DNA from: Rhizobium sp. NLR16a
GTDB taxonomy: Bacteria > Pseudomonadota > Alphaproteobacteria > Rhizobiales > Rhizobiaceae
Assembly: GCF_017948245.1 (NCBI RefSeq)
Contig: NZ_CP072865.1
Coordinates: 1,203,501 to 1,267,500 of the forward strand
Reading direction: 5' to 3'
Length of the DNA: 64,000 bases
The notes beneath the pieces were generated by a model that worked only from the letters and a program-made list of their open reading frames with translations, searched no databases and was not told the origin of the DNA. The position numbers and the translations under genes are program-made. Positions 1 through 8,174 of the stretch are shown here, one piece after another. Each line of letters opens with the position of its first letter. Within the stretch, counting starts at the first letter, position 1.

Positions 1-850
1 AATCGTCGTAGCGGTCGTCTCCATCGAGCAAGGCGTCAGAATTCGCGCCCTCTCGGATACCGTGGCCGCTTTTTGACAAGGCCAGTTGCGCCCGTACAAT
101 AGGATTGTCTGGAATATGTTCCTTGAAGCCGCCGTTGCTCGGTTCGAGGCATTTCGATGCGATCGAAATGTAAACGGGGGCTTCGACGCCGTGCTGACGC
201 AATGTGTCAACCATCGACATGAAATGTTTCTGATAGGCCTCCGAAGTGGTGCCCAGAACGAGGTCCGCCTCTCCTTGCACCCAGAGGACGCTCGTTATTC
301 TATAACCGGAATCCTGAAGCTGTTTCATTGTATCGATCAGCACAGGATTGAGGTCACCGCCTGTCGCCCATCGAGCGACCTCCGATCCGGAATATGCGAG
401 TGGTGCGAGAATGACGCTGTCATTTTGTCCCGACCCGATCAATTTGTTCCCAAGAAGCGTCCAGTACTCCCCCTTGGTATTGGTCGATCCAAGAAGTGGC
501 GACGCAGCGATGAAGCACCGTTTGTCAAAGGCGTTTACAACGCGAGCGCCATAATCCGACCGGTGCCGTTGTCCACCGTAGTTGGCCGCGTTCGATTGGC
601 CAAGAATGAGTAGGACGGCAGTCCGATCAGTTTGAGTCGGGCAGGTCACAGCGGTTTTTGATTCATCTGCGATGAGTCGTTCCTTGTCGTCGAAAGTATA
701 ACGGCTTGAAGCCGCCGCCTTCTCTCCGGCAATCGTTTTCTTCAGCGCGGAAAGTTGTGGCCAGGGAAAGATCTCATGTCTCGCGCTCATGCCGCCGAGA
801 ACATAGATGGCGATCACGGCAACCAGGCCGATGGCCATTGTTTTGCGCAT
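1..850 (-). CDS. SASA/SGNH-type carbohydrate esterase, partial (3' end beyond window)
   Basis: Predicted exported esterase of the sialate O-acetylesterase-like SGNH group, which removes acetyl groups from sugars or polysaccharides. The minus frame is open from an ATG at 850 to the left edge (283 codons), so the C-terminus, where the catalytic Asp/His would lie, is not visible. Residues 5-20 (MAIGLVAVIAIYVLGG) form a signal anchor. The block I nucleophile motif LILGQSNAANYGG puts Ser at residue 86, and a VQGEADLVLG block lies near residue 190; both are typical of the family. The substrate cannot be deduced. The next gene on the same strand starts far upstream, so it is probably transcribed alone. 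Confidence 0.75.
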   Translation of the reverse strand, partial: MRKTMAIGLVAVIAIYVLGGMSARHEIFPWPQLSALKKTIAGEKAAASSRYTFDDKERLIADESKTAVTCPTQTDRTAVLLILGQSNAANYGGQRHRSDYGARVVNAFDKRCFIAASPLLGSTNTKGEYWTLLGNKLIGSGQNDSVILAPLAYSGSEVARWATGGDLNPVLIDTMKQLQDSGYRITSVLWVQGEADLVLGTTSEAYQKHFMSMVDTLRQHGVEAPVYISIASKCLEPSNGGFKEHIPDNPIVRAQLALSKSGHGIREGANSDALLDGDDRYDD

Positions 851-1273
851 GTCGTTACCCTTTAAAGATCATCCGACGACATGGAGCCTACGGACCGACC
901 AAGGCTGCTCCAGCCATGACGGTTCCTTTACACCAGCCGCATCTGCTTGCTCGGGCATGCTCTTCAAAAAGAGTTCGTCGCGAAGATCGAGCCCCAATCG
1001 ATGACTATTTCGATGGAGTTGCCGAAAACCTGCCCTAGACTATAGTTCGGACCAGTGATTGCAATCATCCGGATGGGTGAAAGATCGTGCTATGCGGCAT
1101 GAATTCCATGGAGCAAGTTCCCTTTGCTCGGCCATGGAAGGGTGGTCACAGATTGGCGCGGTGAGGTCAAACGTGGAGCGGAGCACCGGTCGTCATCCGA
1201 GATGCGGCATGCGGGCCTGCCGAGTTTGGCGAGACGCCAACCCCAATCTCCGTCGTCCTCGGCTCAAGGTCGA
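851..1273. other. Intergenic stretch, no gene seen
   Basis: About 420 bases between the esterase start and the 3' end of the signalling operon. The open frames here have no credible start site or recognisable motif. The part next to 850 must hold the esterase promoter; I see no clear operator, hairpin terminator or repeat. Confidence 0.5.
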
Positions 1274-1612
1274 TCACGCCAGGCGCAAGTCGAGCAGCGG
1301 GTGCAGCTTCTTCAGATTCGGGAGGGATTTTGCCTGCCACGGATGTTGATTGGTGCCTTTGACGATAAGCAGGAGGTCGCCCATCTTTCTGGCTTCGATG
1401 GTGAGCTTCGCCAGGAGGTTGATGCCCGAGGAATTCAGAAATTCGAGGCCCGTCAGGTTGAACGTCACCTGTTTGTGCCCTTCATGGAGAAGGCCTGTTA
1501 TCATTGAATAGATCGGCGCATAGGCGTCCGGGCCTGCCAGGCGGAAGACGCCGTCGAAATACACCTCGTTTTTTTCCGCCCATACGCGGAAGTTTTCGTC
1601 GCTGATTTCCAT
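1274..1612 (-). CDS. Small STAS-like regulator (slr1659-type)
   Basis: 112-residue protein with the alternating strand/helix pattern of a STAS or anti-anti-sigma domain. VTFNLTGLEFLNSSGINLL (about residues 49-67) matches the strand plus phospho-acceptor loop of this fold, with Ser-Ser before the helix as candidate phosphorylation sites. It is the last gene of a six-gene minus-strand operon and starts 7 bases after the ATPase-like gene, a pairing seen in cyanobacterial slr1658/slr1659-type gene pairs. Inference: it is the phospho-switchable partner controlled by the upstream kinase-like protein and SpoIIE phosphatase. Its output target is unknown. Confidence 0.65.
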   Translation of the reverse strand: MEISDENFRVWAEKNEVYFDGVFRLAGPDAYAPIYSMITGLLHEGHKQVTFNLTGLEFLNSSGINLLAKLTIEARKMGDLLLIVKGTNQHPWQAKSLPNLKKLHPLLDLRLA

Positions 1613-1619
1613 TCTTCGC

Positions 1620-2180
1620 TCACAGATTGGAGGAGGGCGGCATCGCCACAGCTGCAGTCGTCGTCAGTATGATATGCTCGTCCTTATTCTCTTCGAATGT
1701 CCATGCCATTCTCGCATCGTAATCGCTCAAAAGGGTGAGCAGGCCCAAACCGGAACCGCTTTCCGGCGATATGGCGTTGGTTTCGATTTGCTCAAGAAGG
1801 AGTACGCCGGGTTCCTTCGATTGAAGGCGATGCAGGAGCTGCTGGAAGCGCGACGACGTCGCGCTGTCGATGGCATTCTTCACCCTGAGCAGAAAGCTTC
1901 CTTCGATTATGCCGGCTTCGATGAGGATCTCGCCAGGCTGTCGGAATTTGACTGCATTTTCGATCAGCTCGTTGCTGAGGTATCCAATATCATGATGCGC
2001 CTGCAGATAATCTTTCCTCGACCGGGAATAGGGCAGCGCCATGATCTTCGCTAGGAAGTCCGAAGTCATTCCCGAATGCTTCCATCTAAGCTGAAGCGGC
2101 CCATCGCTCAATGTCAGGCGAGCGCCAGAACCCAGGCTGATGTCCGCCAGAGATTCGATGCCATATATTTTGGGCGCCAT
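1620..2180 (-). CDS. slr1658-type HATPase-fold regulator (SiaB-like kinase candidate)
   Basis: 186-residue protein with signs of a GHKL ATPase fold: an N-box-like stretch SNELIENAVKFR (about residues 69-80) and a G-box-like GSGLGLLTLLSDY (about 142-154). Proteins of this group (slr1658/SiaB-like) act as Ser/Thr kinases or anti-anti-sigma kinases in partner-switching systems. The gene starts 3 bases after the phosphatase stop and is followed 7 bases later by the STAS-like gene. Inference: it phosphorylates the 112-residue protein, opposed by the SpoIIE phosphatase. Both ATP-binding motifs look intact. Confidence 0.65.
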   Translation of the reverse strand: MAPKIYGIESLADISLGSGARLTLSDGPLQLRWKHSGMTSDFLAKIMALPYSRSRKDYLQAHHDIGYLSNELIENAVKFRQPGEILIEAGIIEGSFLLRVKNAIDSATSSRFQQLLHRLQSKEPGVLLLEQIETNAISPESGSGLGLLTLLSDYDARMAWTFEENKDEHIILTTTAAVAMPPSSNL

Positions 2181-2183
2181 GTC

Positions 2184-4544
2184 TCACCTATGCCGTACCG
2201 CGAGAAGCGTGATGTCGTCGTAGATTTTCTGCGATCCGATGAAGAGCATCAGCGCTGCAACAATTTCAGAAACGACTTTCTCAGCACTCTGACCTTTCAA
2301 GCGAAGTGCTTCCCTGCAGAGACGTTCGATGCCGAACAGCTCTCCCGCATCGTTTGCGGCTTCTGTCACGCCGTCGGTGTGCAGGAGTATGAGGTCGCCC
2401 TTCTCGAATGCTATTTCACGTGTTTTGATAAAGGTGGAAATATCGGCTTCCAATCCGATCGGTATACCGAGATCCATGGTGTCGATGCGTTGGATCTCAC
2501 CGTTCGCCCGCACGATGACGACTTCCTCGTGCTGTCCCGACAAGATCATCTCCTTGCCGTCATAATCGAGAAAGGCCAGGGTGAGATGTTTGTCTATTCT
2601 GGTCCTGACTATGTTTTTGAATAGGGCACTGTTTAGATTCGCCAGAAATTTGACGGCGTCGGAGTTCCCCGCTTCCTGAAGAGCGCGGGCGACGGACTGG
2701 ACCATCAGCATCAACACGCCGCTTTCGAGCCCGTGGCCGGTGACGTCGCCGATGCCGATCTTCAACCGTTTTCCGTTCTTCAAGACGTCGTAATAATCGC
2801 CGCCGACTTCTTCCGCAGGTCTCATATAGGCTGCGATCTCGATGTCCTGAAATTCCTCAAGCTCCTGTTGCAGCGGCAGAACCATCAGCTGGATTCTCTC
2901 GGCGACGGCGAGCTCCGTTCCCAGACGACGATTTTCCCGCTCGAGCTGCGCATTCAGCGTCGAAATCTCTTCCTTCTGATCTTCGATCTGGGCGGTTCGT
3001 TCTTCGACGAGTTGCTCGAGATTTTCGGTGTGATAGCTGATCTGCTCGGCCATCCGATTGAAAGCCTCACCGGCCGCGCCGACCTCGTCCTTGCTTGTTA
3101 TTGCCACTCTGACTGAATAGTCCTGCGCCTGAATCCGCTTGGCGGCGCCGGCAAGTGCGCTGATCCCGCTCGTTATGCGTTTCGAAGCCGCAAACACCGC
3201 GATCGTCACGATGAGCAACGACATCAAGATCGCCAGGATCTGGTAGATCACGATGCGGTTGGTGGCCTCGGAAATCTTGGCCTGGGCGGCATAGAGGGAG
3301 GCGTCGATTTCCCGTTCCGGAACAACTACCCCAAGCAGCATTGCCTCCTGCCGAACCGGGCCGCTGGACCACAGGTTGGTCGCGGGCAGTTTCTTGACGA
3401 TGACAATATAGGGAACCTGGTTGCCGTCCCGCTGCAGCAGCAGATGTTGAATGCCCTGTTCCCGGTCGAGAGCCAGTTTCGCTATCGCAGGCTGGGAGCT
3501 TCCTTTCAAGGAACGTTCCAGCCCGGTCACGCCGGTTCCGCTCGCATCGCTCGCGGAACGCAGACCGAGCGTCTCTTCGCCGGTGCTGTTGATCGCGACC
3601 ACGTTTCCGTCGGACATTGCCAGAAATCCGAAGCCGGACTGGGCCACCTTCACGTTTTCAACCGTCTGGGCGAGCTGGTCGAGCGTGATATCGGCGCCGG
3701 CCGTCCCGGCGACATCCTTCCGATCGGCGGTCCAAAGCGGATGAAAGAAACTGACGATCAGCTTCCCGGTAATGGCATCGGTATAGGGAGCCGTTTGCGT
3801 GATGTCGTCCGCGACCGGTCGCGTCTTCATGTCCCTGGCCCAGCCTTGCCAGGACTCGTAAAGCCCGGGAAAAAAGAAGTTCCAGAAATCAGCCTCGTTG
3901 TGCCCGGGATAAAGGCGGTCGAAGGTCTGAGCCTGGTCGGTGTAGGGCGCTGTCCTGAAGATCGGTCGTTCCCTCGGTCCGATGTAATACATCTGCAGCT
4001 TTGACGCGCCGTGCTGCAGCAGGCTCGGCGCAACGAGATCGAGAACCGCGCTTGTCTCTATATCGCGCCTGATTTCGGATTTCGGCTGATGGTCCTGTCC
4101 GAGCAGGTAACCCCAGACGCTGACGACCGAAGCGGAGCCGGGCGCGTTCTGCGACCATTTCCCCTTCTCGTCGTAAGATAGACTGACGCTGTCCGGCGAT
4201 GTGCGGGCGATTGCCGCGCCGACATCGGTATTGCGGGCGGGGTTGTCGATCTGCGCCTGCAGCACGCCTGCCAAAGTGTCGACGTCGTTGTGAACCTGGC
4301 GCAGGAGCAGGTTCACCTGGGCTGCGGTCGAATCGGCATAGGTGCGTATATATTCCTGGCTGGCGGCTTCGAGACCCTGGCCGACTTCGAGTGTCGCGTC
4401 ACGCGACAGCCTCTGAACATTCCAAAGCGCCAGGCCACCGCTGACCAGCAAGTCGAAGAGAACGGCTCCACCGACGACCAGGATGAATTTCGCCCGAAAC
4501 GAGGCCAGTCCTACCGTTCTTTTCGATAATCCTCCATCCATCAC
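2184..4544 (-). CDS. Membrane HAMP-SpoIIE (PP2C-type) serine phosphatase
   Basis: 786-residue sensor phosphatase. It has an N-terminal membrane segment (about 14-36), a long periplasmic region (about 45-420, probably a Cache-type sensor), a second membrane segment (about 428-455), a HAMP domain, a coiled coil (about 510-545) and a C-terminal SpoIIE/PP2C domain. The acidic metal-binding motifs are all present: GGDYYD, GIGDVTGHG, HTDGVTE and YDDITLL. The layout matches SiaA of the Pseudomonas SiaABCD pathway and other partner-switching phosphatases. Its ATG overlaps the stop of the upstream methyltransferase gene (ATGA), indicating translational coupling. The likely substrate is the phosphorylated STAS partner; the periplasmic ligand is unknown. 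Confidence 0.85.
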   Translation of the reverse strand: MMDGGLSKRTVGLASFRAKFILVVGGAVLFDLLVSGGLALWNVQRLSRDATLEVGQGLEAASQEYIRTYADSTAAQVNLLLRQVHNDVDTLAGVLQAQIDNPARNTDVGAAIARTSPDSVSLSYDEKGKWSQNAPGSASVVSVWGYLLGQDHQPKSEIRRDIETSAVLDLVAPSLLQHGASKLQMYYIGPRERPIFRTAPYTDQAQTFDRLYPGHNEADFWNFFFPGLYESWQGWARDMKTRPVADDITQTAPYTDAITGKLIVSFFHPLWTADRKDVAGTAGADITLDQLAQTVENVKVAQSGFGFLAMSDGNVVAINSTGEETLGLRSASDASGTGVTGLERSLKGSSQPAIAKLALDREQGIQHLLLQRDGNQVPYIVIVKKLPATNLWSSGPVRQEAMLLGVVVPEREIDASLYAAQAKISEATNRIVIYQILAILMSLLIVTIAVFAASKRITSGISALAGAAKRIQAQDYSVRVAITSKDEVGAAGEAFNRMAEQISYHTENLEQLVEERTAQIEDQKEEISTLNAQLERENRRLGTELAVAERIQLMVLPLQQELEEFQDIEIAAYMRPAEEVGGDYYDVLKNGKRLKIGIGDVTGHGLESGVLMLMVQSVARALQEAGNSDAVKFLANLNSALFKNIVRTRIDKHLTLAFLDYDGKEMILSGQHEEVVIVRANGEIQRIDTMDLGIPIGLEADISTFIKTREIAFEKGDLILLHTDGVTEAANDAGELFGIERLCREALRLKGQSAEKVVSEIVAALMLFIGSQKIYDDITLLAVRHR

Positions 4545-5713
4545 AGCGGCTTTCGACCAGAGGCTGCCCAGATCGGCCAGCCGGCATAACCTTTGGGGTG
4601 AAGAGCGGCAAAGACGTGATCCTTGAATCCTTGCCGGAATCTGCGAATGAAATCCGGCGAGTCGCCGCGGCGGACGGCCATCTCACCGGCATAGACATTT
4701 TCCCAGGCCTCGATGATGTCTGCGAAGTCCTGGGGATCGCCGTCAAGGTTCGTGACCATGAAGCAGTCGACCTGGATGTTATCGAATCCGGCGTTGAGCA
4801 GGAGGTGGCGGCTTTTCGGCCCCATCTCGACATCCATGTCGAAGTGCCTGAACAATTTCGCCACTTCCTCGTAGGTCCATCTGATCGAGTCGGCATGCGG
4901 CTCACCCAGACAATGCGAGTTCTTTTCGTTGGTGATGTAGACACGGCCGCCGGGCTTGCAGATGCGATAAAGCTCACGCAAGAGCATTTCGGGGCGGTCG
5001 AAAATCTGCAGCGAGTGCCGGCAGGTTACGAAATCGAATTGATTGTCTCGAAGCAGCATCTGAGACGCATCGCCATAGGTGTACTCGATGCCTTCCAGGC
5101 CGAACTCGGCAGCGACCTTGCGGGCATAATCGAGACTGCGCACCGAGTGGTCTAGTGCGACAAGGCGCGTCGGCTTGAATTCCCGTTGAACCAGAGCTGC
5201 GAAATCACCAATGCCGCAGCAGATATCGGCCATGGCGAGACTGCTGCGCAGACCGTGGCGCGGCAAGAGTTCGCGTTCGTGCCTCCATGTCATCTTCGTC
5301 TGCGTGCGCAGAATGGGAATGAAGCTCTCGTCCTCGACGAAGCTTTGCCCCGGATAGAATGCCGAATCATAGACCTCGACCGACAGGTTTGGCTGCGATG
5401 CTGCCAGCATCTCGAAGAGCGAGGCAGACCATGCCATCACGCTCGACGTAATAATCTTGATCTCCCGTTCCGGCCGAGCTCGGCAGCCTGCTGCCAGGAC
5501 ATCGGCCAGAGCGGCGAAGGCTGTCATGTTGATGTGGGTGAGGCGTTTGACGTTGAGATAAACGATGCCGCTATATCTTTCCAAACTCTGCCGCACCAGC
5601 TCGAGAGCTTCGCCAATCTCGGCGGCGCTTTCCGGCCGCATTTTGCCAGACAGCACGAGCTCCTGATTTGTCGGATCAGACCGTACTGTGAAGGGCAGGG
5701 GAAGAAGGTTCAT
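4541..5713 (-). CDS. STAS domain fused to class I SAM-dependent methyltransferase
   Basis: 390-residue fusion. Residues 1 to about 120 look like a STAS domain (IVYLNVKRLTHINMTAFAAL resembles the strand and acceptor loop). Residues from about 155 form a class I methyltransferase, with SAM motif I MADICCGIGDFAAL, acidic motif VALDHSVRSLDYAR, and later DFVTCRHSLQIF and LYRICKPGGRVYIT. The start overlaps the preceding stop and the stop overlaps the phosphatase start, four bases each, so it is translated as part of the operon. The methyl acceptor is unknown. Inference: the STAS part docks the enzyme to the partner-switching proteins. Confidence 0.75.
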   Translation of the reverse strand: MNLLPLPFTVRSDPTNQELVLSGKMRPESAAEIGEALELVRQSLERYSGIVYLNVKRLTHINMTAFAALADVLAAGCRARPEREIKIITSSVMAWSASLFEMLAASQPNLSVEVYDSAFYPGQSFVEDESFIPILRTQTKMTWRHERELLPRHGLRSSLAMADICCGIGDFAALVQREFKPTRLVALDHSVRSLDYARKVAAEFGLEGIEYTYGDASQMLLRDNQFDFVTCRHSLQIFDRPEMLLRELYRICKPGGRVYITNEKNSHCLGEPHADSIRWTYEEVAKLFRHFDMDVEMGPKSRHLLLNAGFDNIQVDCFMVTNLDGDPQDFADIIEAWENVYAGEMAVRRGDSPDFIRRFRQGFKDHVFAALHPKGYAGWPIWAASGRKPL

Positions 5714-6231
5714 TGGAAGTCCTCGGCCGAGGGGAAATCCGCAACGATTTCGATCCCATCGACATCATCTTTCTCGATGCGGATCGCGGCGCCGAATATT
5801 GTTGTCAAACTGTTGAGCAAAGCCGTTCTATCAGACCTTGCGACCAAGTGACCGGACCCGCTGTCGAGGGGCTGTGTTTTCCCTGATGATCTTGGCTTTG
5901 TGTGCTTGTGGGCAACTTCTTCCTCGTAAGGAAACGTAATTCTCAGCCGATTGAATGTCGCGCTGCGATAGAGGCTGAAACTTATCCTTCCCCGCTTGTC
6001 CGTCGCGCGGAAGGCAAATTCGATGAGCTCGTTCGCCGCGACCGAAAGAAAGTTGGAGTAGCGAGCGGGATCACTGTGGCCCTGGCCGAGAATGTCGGAG
6101 ATATATTCCGCTATCTCATCGCAAAATTGCCATTGAGATTTGAACATCGCGATATTCATCTCAAGCGATACCATCGGCGAAAATGCCGGATCGTCGAAGC
6201 GGGATGCTTCCTCTTCCAATATACCCTCCAA
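5710..6231 (-). CDS. HATPase-like regulator, degenerate
   Basis: 173-residue protein with no clear family. The stretch SVAANELIEFAFRATDKRGR (about residues 63-82) resembles the N-box helix of GHKL ATPase-fold proteins such as the one encoded at 1620-2180. The usual second Asn is replaced by Phe, and no convincing G-box is seen (LDSGSGHLVARSDRT is the nearest). It may be a non-catalytic scaffold or anti-sigma-like binding protein. It lies 60 bases after the GGDEF-EAL gene and overlaps the methyltransferase gene by four bases. Confidence 0.5.
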   Translation of the reverse strand: MEGILEEEASRFDDPAFSPMVSLEMNIAMFKSQWQFCDEIAEYISDILGQGHSDPARYSNFLSVAANELIEFAFRATDKRGRISFSLYRSATFNRLRITFPYEEEVAHKHTKPRSSGKTQPLDSGSGHLVARSDRTALLNSLTTIFGAAIRIEKDDVDGIEIVADFPSAEDFQ

Positions 6232-6291
6232 TCGTCCGTCTGGAGCGTCAGATCTGCGTGGTCTAAATGCACGGCGAAAATCGGCGCGTGG

Positions 6292-7935
6292 TCAAGCTTG
6301 CTTTTTGGATCCTTCTGCCCGGGTAATGAATTCCTCAATGGCCTCGACCGGAAGTGGCCTGCTCACCAAATAGCCCTGAAGCCTGTCGCAGCCCACGCTG
6401 CGCAACCATTCCGCCTGACCGGGCGTCTCAACCCCCTCGGCCGTCACCTGCATGTCGAGGTCATGTGCGAGGTTCACGACACAGCGGACGATTGCCTGAC
6501 TTTTCACATCGGTTTCGAGATCGGTAATAAAGTACTTGTCGATTTTGATCGTGTCGAAAGGGAATGTCTTGAGATAGCTCAGGGAAGAATATTCCGTGCC
6601 GAAATCATCCAGTGAAATCCGCAGGCCCAACACGTTAAGGGTATTCAGAGTGTCGATGTTGTTGACGGTCCGCTCGAGCAGCACGCTTTCGGTTATTTCG
6701 AGCTCCAGACGCTCGGGCTGAAGTCCGACCAAGTCCAGCGTCTGGGAAATCCGGTCGGTGAGACCGCTTGTCAAGAATTCAGCCACCGACAAATTGACGG
6801 CGACTATGTAGTTATCAGGCCACTTCTTCGCCTCGCGGCATGCCTGCCCCAAAACCCACGCGCCTATCTCTGGCATCATTCCATCCGCCTCGGCCATCGG
6901 AATGAATGCCGCCGGTGGTATTTTTCCAAGCAGAGGGTGGTGCCACCGCAGCAATGCTTCGAAACCGACAATGCAGCCGTGCTCGGCGATGGGCTGGTAT
7001 TCGACATAGAACTGCTGTTGGTCGAGCGCCGTGCGCAGGCTGCGGCGCAGCAGTTCCCGCTGCTCCAGCAATTCGAGCATTGTTGGGTCATAGGCTTTAG
7101 CCCGACCACGCCCTTCTTTCTTGGCGGCGTAGAGTGCGAGGTCGGAAGCCTTCATCAGCTGTTCCGGACTCGTGCCGTCCGGCGGAGCGGTGGATATGCC
7201 GATGCTGGTGCCGACAAAGACCGCAATGCCGTCTATCGCGAAGGGCTTTTTGAACGCAGCAACCAGATCTTCGGCCAGGCGATGGGCTTTGGCGGGATGT
7301 CCCCCGCCGACGGAAATCACCGTGAATTCGTCGCCGGCCAGTCGATAGGCTCTGTCATCGCTGGAGAGGCAGGCTTGAATACGCTTTGCAGCCGATTGAA
7401 GAAGCTTGTCGCCCGCGGCATGCCCGAGCGTGTCGTTGACGGGTTTGAAGTCGTCAAGGTCGAGTTGCATCAATGATAGAGTTTCGCTCGTGCCTGCGAT
7501 CTCCTGCAACAGCGCGGTCAGGTCCTCGCTGAATTGGCGCCGGTTCGGCAGTCCAGTCAATGGATCGTGGGTGGCGAGATGCAAAAGGGTTGCGCGTTCG
7601 TCGTCAACCTGCTCCTCGGATCGGACCACGGCAAACAGATCACCGATCCGATAGATCGTCAGGTCATGTGATCCGCCGAGTGCGTCTGTTATTCGCAAAG
7701 GCTGGGCGCTGTCACCCAGTGAACGGAAAGCGAGCATGACTGCCGATTTGTCCAGCTCCGGAAAATGCTCCCAGAAGGAGGCGGCTGGTTTGACGGAAGC
7801 GGGCAGCGCATTGCCAAGCAAATTTTCAACGGGATTGAAATCGCGATCAAAGAACAAAAGCCGGTCGACCAGGCCCCCCGAATCGATTGTCTCCGGTTTT
7901 TCGAGGGCCAAGCTGGCAGCAGGAATTTTCCGCAT
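6292..7935 (-). CDS. GGDEF-EAL c-di-GMP turnover protein
   Basis: 547-residue cytoplasmic protein. Residues 1 to about 115 form a PAS-like sensor-sized region; a GGDEF domain follows (DPLTGLPNR near 122, active-type YRLAGDEFTVI near 195), then an EAL domain (GFEALLRWHHP, AVNLSVAEF, LELEITES, IKIDK, TAEGVET, LQGYLVSRP). Residues needed for c-di-GMP hydrolysis appear present, but the loop usually reading DDFGTGYSSL reads DDFGTEYSSL. The net activity (cyclase, phosphodiesterase or both) cannot be decided. It is the first gene of the operon; its ATG is preceded by GGGAGAG. In Pseudomonas SiaABCD the output is also a GGDEF enzyme, so it is a plausible target of the module. Confidence 0.85.
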   Translation of the reverse strand: MRKIPAASLALEKPETIDSGGLVDRLLFFDRDFNPVENLLGNALPASVKPAASFWEHFPELDKSAVMLAFRSLGDSAQPLRITDALGGSHDLTIYRIGDLFAVVRSEEQVDDERATLLHLATHDPLTGLPNRRQFSEDLTALLQEIAGTSETLSLMQLDLDDFKPVNDTLGHAAGDKLLQSAAKRIQACLSSDDRAYRLAGDEFTVISVGGGHPAKAHRLAEDLVAAFKKPFAIDGIAVFVGTSIGISTAPPDGTSPEQLMKASDLALYAAKKEGRGRAKAYDPTMLELLEQRELLRRSLRTALDQQQFYVEYQPIAEHGCIVGFEALLRWHHPLLGKIPPAAFIPMAEADGMMPEIGAWVLGQACREAKKWPDNYIVAVNLSVAEFLTSGLTDRISQTLDLVGLQPERLELEITESVLLERTVNNIDTLNTLNVLGLRISLDDFGTEYSSLSYLKTFPFDTIKIDKYFITDLETDVKSQAIVRCVVNLAHDLDMQVTAEGVETPGQAEWLRSVGCDRLQGYLVSRPLPVEAIEEFITRAEGSKKQA

Positions 7936-7981
7936 GTCGGAGGCTCTCCCTGATTGAATGCCCTACCAGATATTATAGCAA

Positions 7982-8012
7982 CTTAACTACCGCACAACTT
8001 GTGCACGTTAAG
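7982..8012. promoter_or_regulatory. Nested inverted repeats upstream of the GGDEF-EAL operon
   Basis: A central dyad GCACAA-C-TTGTGC (7992-8004) is flanked by CTTAAC (7982-7987) and GTTAAG (8007-8012). It lies about 50-75 bases before the ATG at 7935, in promoter territory, and could bind a dimeric regulator. No cognate regulator gene is adjacent. Confidence 0.4.
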
Positions 8013-8174
8013 AAATACATTAGGCAATTCTGATTAACAATCCCCAACCTCCGCCAACGCGTTCACGGGCTGTGGACGCATCTGCAGTGTTCTGACCGGT
8101 TGTTTGCCGCCGCCTTGGAAGCGGTGCCTGGGGGCTGACGAAAGAACGACTTGCCGCGCGATTGTTCCGGCGGC

